Of a stretch of DNA of 5,276 bases, positions 1 to 5,276 are shown piece by piece; within the stretch, counting starts at the first letter, position 1, and every line of letters starts with the position of its first letter. The stretch is from assembly GCA_004195335.1 (NCBI GenBank), contig SDWK01000920.1:1-5276 (forward strand), read 5' to 3'. A program made the translations under genes and the position numbers. The notes beneath the pieces were generated by a model that was not told the origin of the DNA, made no database searches, and worked only from the letters and a program-made list of their open reading frames with translations. The stretch comes from Shewanella sp. GTDB taxonomy: Bacteria; Pseudomonadota; Gammaproteobacteria; Enterobacterales; Shewanellaceae.

Positions 1-102
1 ATATTAAATAACATCAAATTAGATTCTAAAGATAGTCTGACGCGCATTTTCGCTGGAAATGAGCAAAATTGAAAGTATTGCGGCAAGATAGTGTCGATTC
101 AG

Positions 103-131
103 TTGTACCGAATAGGGCAATTACGTACAAT
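103..131 (+). promoter_or_regulatory. Candidate sigma70 promoter for the mla operon
   Basis: A -35-like TTGTAC (103-108) and a -10-like TACAAT (126-131) are separated by exactly 17 nt. The -10 matches the TATAAT consensus at 5 of 6 positions, the -35 at only 3 of 6. Transcription would start near 138, giving a leader of about 140 nt before mlaF. TTGTAC and GTACAA (125-130) form a perfect inverted repeat, so the minus strand also reads TTGTAC, 17 nt, TACAAC. The site could therefore be a regulator operator or a back-to-back divergent promoter. The assignment is by inspection only. Confidence 0.42.
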
Positions 132-270
132 TTGGCTCTTTTATTTCGCCTGACGTCCCAATTAATGTGGAATGTGCGCGATATGGGATCATAAAGATGA
201 GACAACAAAAAGCATTGAGTGTTTTTGGGTCTTTCGTCTGACGAGTCGTCTTCTCACCGGTTGCATAAAT

Positions 271-279
271 GGAAGTGAA
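271..279 (+). promoter_or_regulatory. Ribosome binding site of mlaF
   Basis: The purine-rich stretch GGAAG (271-275) lies 4 nt before the ATG at 280. Spacing is slightly short but acceptable. It supports this ATG over the in-frame ATG at 172, because translation from 280 gives the usual family length. Confidence 0.5.
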
Positions 280-1095
280 ATGAATCACAAGGTGTCACAA
301 GAGCCGAAACCATTGGTTGAGATCCAGAATTTGAATTTCAGCCGGGGCGAACATGTCATTTTTGATGATATCAGCCTGTCTATTCCTAAAGGTAAGGTTA
401 CCGCCATCATGGGGCCCAGTGGGATAGGCAAAACGACTCTATTGAAGTTAATGGGGGGGCAGCTGGTACCTGACTCTGGCCGTGTATTATTCGATGGGCA
501 GGATGTGCATAGATGCAACCGAGATGAGTTGTTTAATATGCGTAAGCGAATGAGCATGTTGTTTCAAAGTGGTGCACTTTTTACCGATATGAATGTGTTC
601 GATAATGTGGCCTTTGCATTAAGGGAACACTCAGGTTTGTCAGAAAAGATCATCAAGCGAATTGTACTGATGAAACTCGAAGCGGTCGGATTACGAGGCA
701 CCGCATCTATGATGCCTAGCGAGCTTTCCGGAGGAATGCAGCGCAGAGCTGCGCTGGCAAGAGCCATTGCTCTCGAACCAGAGATGGTGATGTACGATGA
801 ACCTTTTGCAGGCCAAGATCCTATCTCCATGGGGGTGTTGGTTAAGCTTATTGGTGAGTTATCTGATGCACTTCAATTGACCTCGGTGGTGATCTCTCAT
901 GATGTTCAAGAGGTGCTCAGTATCGCCGACTATGTTTACGTAATGGCCGATAAGCGAATCATAGCGAAAGGCACTCCGCTGGAGTTGAAAAATGCAGATA
1001 ATCCTCAATTGAAACAGTTTATTGGTGGAAACCCGGATGGTCCCGTTCCATTTCATTTTCCTGCTAAGGATTATCAAAAGGAGTTAGTAGGGTAA
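280..1095 (+). CDS. mlaF: MlaF, ATPase subunit of the phospholipid ABC transporter MlaFEDB
   Basis: Cytoplasmic ATP-binding subunit that powers phospholipid movement between the inner membrane and periplasmic MlaC. The 271-residue product matches the usual MlaF length (269 in E. coli). Visible motifs are Walker A GPSGIGKT (45-52, K51), Q-loop Q96 in MLFQSGALFTDMNVFDN, ABC signature LSGGM (149-153), Walker B ending in YDEP (D173, E174) and H-loop H207. The C-terminal tail keeps DGPVPF, part of the family-specific extension that in E. coli reaches across the dimer to contact MlaB. The ATG at 280 was chosen over the in-frame ATG at 172 because the extra 36 residues are unlike the family and a GGAAG sits just before 280. 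It is the first gene of the mla operon. All catalytic motifs are intact, so the identity is firm. Confidence 0.96.
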   Translation: MNHKVSQEPKPLVEIQNLNFSRGEHVIFDDISLSIPKGKVTAIMGPSGIGKTTLLKLMGGQLVPDSGRVLFDGQDVHRCNRDELFNMRKRMSMLFQSGALFTDMNVFDNVAFALREHSGLSEKIIKRIVLMKLEAVGLRGTASMMPSELSGGMQRRAALARAIALEPEMVMYDEPFAGQDPISMGVLVKLIGELSDALQLTSVVISHDVQEVLSIADYVYVMADKRIIAKGTPLELKNADNPQLKQFIGGNPDGPVPFHFPAKDYQKELVG

Positions 1096-1097
1096 AC

Positions 1098-1172
1098 ATG
1101 ATGGACATTAATCAGTTGTTCTCTTTCGGCGTTATTGCATCATTCACAGGAGTTAACAATGGGTATTGTTAA
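1098..1172 (+). CDS. Possible 24-codon mini-ORF overlapping the mlaE start
   Basis: An ATG at 1098 (followed at once by a second ATG) opens a 24-residue frame beginning [11 protein letters not shown] and ending at a TAA at 1170-1172, 11 nt past the first base of mlaE. AGGG at 1089-1092 lies 5 nt before the first ATG and could serve as a ribosome binding site. The peptide has no recognised function. It could be a leader that couples mlaF and mlaE translation, since terminating ribosomes would stop on the mlaE start region. Its beginning resembles the true MlaE N-terminus ([11 protein letters not shown]) although it is in another reading frame, so it may instead be a decayed partial duplication. 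It could also simply be chance. Confidence 0.25.
   Translation: MMDINQLFSFGVIASFTGVNNGYC
1148..1158 (+). promoter_or_regulatory. Ribosome binding site deciding the mlaE start
   Basis: AGGAG at 1148-1152 lies 6 nt before the ATG at 1159, a near-ideal Shine-Dalgarno arrangement. The earlier in-frame ATG at 1135 has no comparable site and would add eight residues not found in the family. Confidence 0.8.
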
Positions 1173-1941
1173 TCAGCTGGCAAGCATTGGTCGCAATACT
1201 ATCGATTTTGTGACCAGTTTAGGGCGTGCGGGATTAATGTTGTGGGGAGCAATAGCACGTAAACCCAGATTGAAGGGTTTTCCTCTATTTGTTAAACAGT
1301 TATACGTTGTCGGTGTGCAATCGATGGTGTTGATTTTTGTATCAGGACTGTTTATCGGCATGGTGTTAGCGCTTCAGGGCTATAACATCTTAGTCGGTTT
1401 TGGTACCGAAGAGAGCTTGGGCCCTATGGTGGCCTTGAGTCTTCTCAGGGAGTTAGGCCCTGTTGTGACGGCGTTGTTATTTGCGGGGCGAGCCGGTTCT
1501 GCACTCACTGCCGAAATCGGTTTGATGAAGAGTACCGAGCAGTTATCGAGTCTGGAGATGATGGCTATCGACCCTCTGAGACAGATTATTGCCCCTAGAT
1601 TTTGGGCCGGGGTGGTCAGTCTGCCTCTGCTAGCGCTGATATTTACCGCCGTGGGGATCTATGGTGGACATGTGGTGGGAGTCGAATGGAAAGGGATAGA
1701 TAGCGGAAGTTTTTGGTCTATTCTTCAGGCGTCTGTCGAGTGGCGAGAAGACATAGTTAATTGCATAATTAAGAGTCTGGTATTTGCCGTGGTCGTGACT
1801 TGGATAGCCTTGTATCGAGGTTATCAGGTTATTCCTAATCCCGAAGGGATCAGCAAGGCAACGACCCAAACAGTGGTTCAGTCTAGCTTGGCTGTATTAG
1901 CATTGGATTTCTTGCTTACCGCGATGATGTTTGGTAGTTAA
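1159..1941 (+). CDS. mlaE: MlaE, permease subunit of the phospholipid ABC transporter MlaFEDB
   Basis: Inner-membrane permease of the MlaE/Ttg2B family. Two copies form the transmembrane core that sits on MlaF and under the MlaD hexamer and holds phospholipid. The 260-residue product has the same length as E. coli MlaE. An amphipathic N-terminal segment (about 1-35, with GRAGLM) precedes hydrophobic segments near 50-78, 88-110, 150-178, 210-228 and 240-258. The family core [21 protein letters not shown] followed by AEIGLM (95-123, including R97 and E98) is complete. The ATG at 1159 was chosen over 1135 because of a strong AGGAG 6 nt upstream and exact agreement with family length. It lies 63 nt after mlaF; that gap holds a possible mini-ORF. 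There is no sign of truncation. Confidence 0.96.
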   Translation: MGIVNQLASIGRNTIDFVTSLGRAGLMLWGAIARKPRLKGFPLFVKQLYVVGVQSMVLIFVSGLFIGMVLALQGYNILVGFGTEESLGPMVALSLLRELGPVVTALLFAGRAGSALTAEIGLMKSTEQLSSLEMMAIDPLRQIIAPRFWAGVVSLPLLALIFTAVGIYGGHVVGVEWKGIDSGSFWSILQASVEWREDIVNCIIKSLVFAVVVTWIALYRGYQVIPNPEGISKATTQTVVQSSLAVLALDFLLTAMMFGS

Positions 1942-1997
1942 TGGATGAACATGGGTATCATTTTTTTGATATTCAAACGTAGAGTGGAAATGAGAGT

Positions 1998-2468
1998 ATG
2001 TTAACTCGGAAAATTGAAGTTTTAGTGGGGCTATTTCTATTATCAGGATTGGCGGCCTTTTTAGTCTTGGTATTTAATGTGGCTAATGTTGAAGTGAAGG
2101 CGGGTGATAGTAGCTACACCCTCTATGCTAAATTCAGCAATATTGGTGGCTTGAAAGTGAGATCACCGGTTAAAGTCGGCGGTGTGGTTGTGGGACGAGT
2201 GAGCTCGATTAAGCTGGATTCTTCGGAGTTAGTGCCTATTGTTGCGCTATCTATGGATAAAGAATTTGATCAGTTTCCTGAGACGAGTAGTTTATCAATT
2301 TTGACCTCGGGATTACTCGGTGAGCAGTTTTTAGGACTGACTCCAGGGTTTATGGATGAGGATATTGCCATGTTAGTCGATGGCGATCGTATTGATGACA
2401 CTCATTCTGCCCTCGTGCTGGAAGATCTAATCGGTCAGTTCCTTTTTAGCACCTCTTCAAAGGATTAA
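1998..2468 (+). CDS. mlaD: MlaD, MCE-domain substrate-binding subunit of MlaFEDB
   Basis: Membrane-anchored periplasmic MCE protein. In E. coli six copies make a ring with a hydrophobic pore on top of MlaE. Residues 7-26 form a single N-terminal transmembrane helix. The MCE domain spans about 39-117, starting YTLYAKFSNIGGLK and including SPVKVGGVVVGRV. The pore-loop region TSGLLGEQF (103-111) keeps the two leucines (106, 107) that line the channel in the E. coli ring. The conserved LEDLIGQFLF lies close to the C-terminus. At 156 residues it is shorter than E. coli MlaD (183), because the low-complexity tail after this helix is missing; the folded parts are all present. The ATG at 1998 follows GAGAG (1992-1996) at short spacing. 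It ends 3 nt before mlaC. Confidence 0.95.
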   Translation: MLTRKIEVLVGLFLLSGLAAFLVLVFNVANVEVKAGDSSYTLYAKFSNIGGLKVRSPVKVGGVVVGRVSSIKLDSSELVPIVALSMDKEFDQFPETSSLSILTSGLLGEQFLGLTPGFMDEDIAMLVDGDRIDDTHSALVLEDLIGQFLFSTSSKD

Positions 2469-2471
2469 AAA
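2461..2471 (+). promoter_or_regulatory. mlaC ribosome binding site inside the end of mlaD
   Basis: AGGA (2461-2464) lies within the last codons of mlaD and 7 nt before the mlaC ATG at 2472. The overlap suggests that translation of mlaC is coupled to termination on mlaD. Confidence 0.65.
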
Positions 2472-3134
2472 ATGAAAATGTATAATCACATTAATAAGTT
2501 AGTGGCTTCACTTCTACTAATGGTTTTCAGTGCTTCAGCTCATTATGAAGACTCGGAAGTGAACACTATGGATCCCTATGATATGGTGGAAGCGGTTGCA
2601 AATAGGACTTTTGACAGATTTCATCATGATATTGACATAATTAAGACCAATCCCGACCACCTTAAGGTGATAGTCTCGGATGAGTTGATGCCTTATATCG
2701 ATTATAAATATGCTTCCTATAAGGTGATGGGGTCTTATTTAAAGAAGACAACCAAAGATCAGAGGGAACGCTTTGTTATCGCTTTTCAGGGCTATTTAAT
2801 CTCAACCTATGCGCAAGCGTTCACCGAATACACGGACCAAAAGGTCGAATTTGCCCCTCCGGCTAATTTTACCCATGAAAAGATGGTGAATGTGAATATG
2901 CAGATAGTCGATGCGGGTCGCCCTCCGATTAAACTGCAGTTCAGAGTTCGCCGCTTGAAAGATGACAGTTGGAAGGCATTTGATCTCGTGGCTGAAGGCG
3001 TTAGCCTGCTGGCATCAAAAAGCTCAGAAATTTCGAATCTTATTCGTCAAAAGGGGATAGATCATGTGATTCTCGAGTTGGAGCAACGGACTCAGGGGCA
3101 CATTGTTCGCGATCCTAAAGGGAAAAAGGTTTAA
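2472..3134 (+). CDS. mlaC: MlaC, periplasmic phospholipid carrier
   Basis: Soluble periplasmic lipid-binding protein (MlaC/Ttg2D family) that shuttles phospholipid between the outer-membrane MlaA-porin complex and the inner-membrane MlaFEDB complex. The 220-residue precursor is a little longer than the E. coli protein (211). It starts with a Sec-type signal peptide: basic and polar start, hydrophobic core LVASLLLMVF, and an A-S-A motif with probable cleavage after A23. The mature part shows family features: NRTFDRF, LMPYIDYKYASYKVMGSYLKK, QRERFVIAFQGYL, an RPPIKLQFRVRR strand, WKAFDLVAEGVSLL and a C-terminal LIRQKGIDHVI. The last dozen residues are a basic tail (KGKKV end). The start is set by AGGA 7 nt upstream, within mlaD. 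Its stop codon directly abuts the mlaB GTG. Confidence 0.95.
   Translation: MKMYNHINKLVASLLLMVFSASAHYEDSEVNTMDPYDMVEAVANRTFDRFHHDIDIIKTNPDHLKVIVSDELMPYIDYKYASYKVMGSYLKKTTKDQRERFVIAFQGYLISTYAQAFTEYTDQKVEFAPPANFTHEKMVNVNMQIVDAGRPPIKLQFRVRRLKDDSWKAFDLVAEGVSLLASKSSEISNLIRQKGIDHVILELEQRTQGHIVRDPKGKKV
3123..3134 (+). promoter_or_regulatory. mlaB ribosome binding site supporting the GTG start
   Basis: The purine run AAAAAGG (3123-3129), inside the last codons of mlaC, lies 5 nt before the GTG at 3135. The mlaC TAA and the mlaB GTG are immediately adjacent, which favours translational coupling and supports this non-ATG start. Confidence 0.65.
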
Positions 3135-3437
3135 GTGGCAGATTTTATTGAAGATGGTCTGGTGTGTCGAATAAGCGGTCGCTTATCTCAAGTTGAAGTA
3201 GTGAAACTTTGGAGCGAGAGATACAGCCTATTGAGTAACAGTATTCAAGTCATTGACTTATCTGCATTGTCATACAGCGATAGTGCCGGGGTTGCTTTTC
3301 TTTTAGAGCTGTTAAGCCAAGCTAAGGCAGATAAGAGAAAGCTGGTACTGACCTCGCCATCGAATCAATTATTAAAATTAATCGGTTTATATGATTTAGA
3401 ACTCTTCTTCAGCGAAGAAGCAAAACAAGGTAAATAG
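3135..3437 (+). CDS. mlaB: MlaB, STAS-domain subunit of MlaFEDB
   Basis: Small cytoplasmic STAS-domain protein that binds MlaF and is needed for assembly and activity of the transporter in E. coli. The 100-residue product is close to E. coli MlaB (97). The STAS fold is visible as an initial strand pair (DGLVCRISGRLS), the central strand VIDLSALSYSDSAG and the helix VAFLLELLSQA. The switch-loop residue that is threonine in E. coli (T52, in VDTGG) is serine here (S50, in SDSAG), a conservative change that keeps the hydroxyl. It starts with GTG directly after the mlaC stop; no in-frame ATG lies nearby to replace it. Sequence identity across MlaB proteins is low, but position and the STAS motif make the call safe. 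Confidence 0.93.
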   Translation: MADFIEDGLVCRISGRLSQVEVVKLWSERYSLLSNSIQVIDLSALSYSDSAGVAFLLELLSQAKADKRKLVLTSPSNQLLKLIGLYDLELFFSEEAKQGK

Positions 3438-3441
3438 ATCC

Positions 3442-5005
<1,564 letters not shown>

Positions 5006-5033
5006 CTTGATTTTTTATTGTGATTTAATCTGA

Positions 5034-5064
5034 AGCCATTGGTGATCTCATCAGTGGCTTTTTT
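5034..5064 (+). terminator. Intrinsic terminator of the mla-ibaG-murA unit
   Basis: The arms 5034-5043 (AGCCATTGGT) and 5050-5059 (ATCAGTGGCT) pair over 10 positions, including two G-T wobbles, with a 6-nt loop. A run of six T follows at 5059-5064. It begins 29 nt after the murA stop. There is no matching T run on the minus-strand side, so it looks one-directional. Confidence 0.88.
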
Positions 5065-5088
5065 ATTGTCGCTCATATCATTAAGCGA

Positions 5089-5112
5089 ATTGGTAATATA
5101 CCAATCGGTATA
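5089..5112. repeat. Two overlapping, mutually exclusive hairpins
   Basis: ATTGGTA (5089-5095) pairs with TACCAAT (5099-5105) around a 3-nt loop. TATACC (5097-5102) pairs with GGTATA (5107-5112) around AATC. The middle segment TACC is used by both, so only one hairpin can form at a time. This type of TATACC/GGTATA palindrome marks the edge of intergenic repeats that I associate with marine gammaproteobacteria; that link is from memory. Confidence 0.6.
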
Positions 5113-5276
5113 AGAAAGTGATTTACTCAGAGTTTTTTTGGCAAGCTAATTCAAGACGAATGGATGAGGGAATGGTGTACCCTTCTGAAGTTATTCAACG
5201 CAGAAGTAGGCAGCCAAAAACACTCCTGAAAGGCGAGTTTTAGCGCATCTGATACTGTGTTAACGAGCTTAAACGT
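5113..5276. repeat. Probable dispersed repeat / MITE-like element, possibly continuing past the window
   Basis: CAGAGTTTTTTTGGC (5128-5142) and the reverse complement of 5213-5228 (CAGGAGTGTTTTTGGC) match apart from one gap and one mismatch, giving a hairpin with arms about 15 bp long around a 70-nt core. The core has two related stretches, TAATTCAAGACGAATGG (5147-5163) and TTATTCAACGCAGAAG (5191-5206). One frame on the + strand is open from 5097 to a TAG at 5241 and contains an internal ATG at 5160 (MDEGMVYPSEV..., 27 residues). It has no recognised domain and no ribosome binding site, so I do not call a gene. The tail 5244-5276 includes GTTAAC and runs to the window edge without a visible end. 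No transposase, tRNA or CRISPR structure is present. Confidence 0.55.

Larger units (their letters stand above)
1..279. other. Non-coding leader upstream of the mla operon
   Basis: No convincing gene is seen here on either strand. An in-frame upstream ATG at 172 would add 36 residues to MlaF, but those residues have no counterpart in the MlaF family, so I treat this stretch as untranslated. It holds a candidate promoter (103-131), a sequence of the form TTTCGYCTGACG that occurs twice (144-155 and 232-243) with a shorter relative (TCTGACG) at 36-42, and a compact alternating palindrome at 234-250. In E. coli the gene next to mlaF is divergent yrbG. If that holds here, this is the intergenic region between two divergent units, but the other gene lies outside the window. 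Confidence 0.6.

Noticed and set aside
26..208. 60-codon open frame on the minus strand in the leader
   Set aside because: No recognisable domain, no good ribosome binding site, and it spans the candidate promoter. Most likely chance.
172..279. In-frame N-terminal extension of MlaF from the ATG at 172
   Set aside because: The 36 extra residues look nothing like MlaF family N-termini; the ATG at 280 has a purine-rich site and gives the normal length.
453..459. Run of seven G in mlaF as a possible phase-variation tract
   Set aside because: It encodes conserved glycines (MGGQ) and is short for slippage-based switching; nothing suggests phase variation of mlaF.
285..557. Minus-strand open frames opposite mlaF, mlaE and murA
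   Set aside because: They lie fully inside well-supported genes and have compositions typical of antisense shadows, with no recognisable motifs.
1956..1971. Possible hairpin TATCA-T6-TGATA between mlaE and mlaD
   Set aside because: Only a 5-bp A/T-rich stem with no trailing T run; too weak to call a terminator or processing site.
5160..5243. Small gene starting at ATG 5160 (27 codons)
   Set aside because: No ribosome binding site, overlaps the arm of the inverted repeat and has no known domain; treated as part of the repeat.
5065..5276. CRISPR array, tRNA, attachment site or complete insertion sequence at the right end
   Set aside because: There are no regularly spaced direct repeats, no cloverleaf with CCA-type end, and no transposase coding region.

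Overview
The window carries one complete, co-directional gene cluster on the + strand: mlaF-mlaE-mlaD-mlaC-mlaB-ibaG-murA. It is the conserved gammaproteobacterial operon for retrograde phospholipid trafficking (Mla), followed by a BolA-family iron-sulfur/redox protein and the first committed enzyme of peptidoglycan synthesis. Protein sequence, lengths close to the E. coli proteins, gene order and moderate-to-low G+C point to a marine gammaproteobacterium. Shewanella is the best guess, mainly because the repeat-like DNA after murA resembles dispersed intergenic repeats I associate with that genus. This genus call comes from memory, not from a search.

Layout. Positions 1-279 are non-coding leader DNA with a plausible sigma70-type promoter (TTGTAC, 17-nt spacer, TACAAT) whose hexamers lie within a dyad, plus short repeated and palindromic motifs near the mlaF start. 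Positions 280-3437 hold mlaFEDCB. The mlaF-mlaE gap (63 nt) contains a possible 24-codon mini-ORF that overlaps the mlaE start. The mlaE-mlaD gap is 55-56 nt. From mlaD onwards the genes are nearly contiguous (gaps of 3, 0, 4 and 13 nt), and mlaB and murA use GTG starts directly after the preceding gene. A strong intrinsic terminator follows murA at about 5034-5064. The last ~190 bases (about 5089-5276) hold no convincing gene. They contain two overlapping hairpins and a long imperfect inverted repeat, and look like a dispersed repeat or MITE-like element that may continue beyond the window.

How the genes work together. MlaF (ATPase), MlaE (permease), MlaD (MCE-domain ring protein) and MlaB (STAS-domain partner) form the inner-membrane MlaFEDB complex. 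MlaC is the periplasmic carrier that exchanges phospholipid between this complex and the outer-membrane MlaA-porin complex. mlaA is not in this window, as is usual. IbaG is a BolA-like partner of monothiol glutaredoxins. MurA makes UDP-GlcNAc-enolpyruvate in the cytoplasm. The cluster therefore ties outer-membrane lipid asymmetry to cell-wall precursor synthesis in one transcription unit.

All seven genes look intact with their key motifs present. I found no clear new biological system here. The points most worth a second look are the 3' repeat element, the dyad promoter and the mini-ORF ahead of mlaE.
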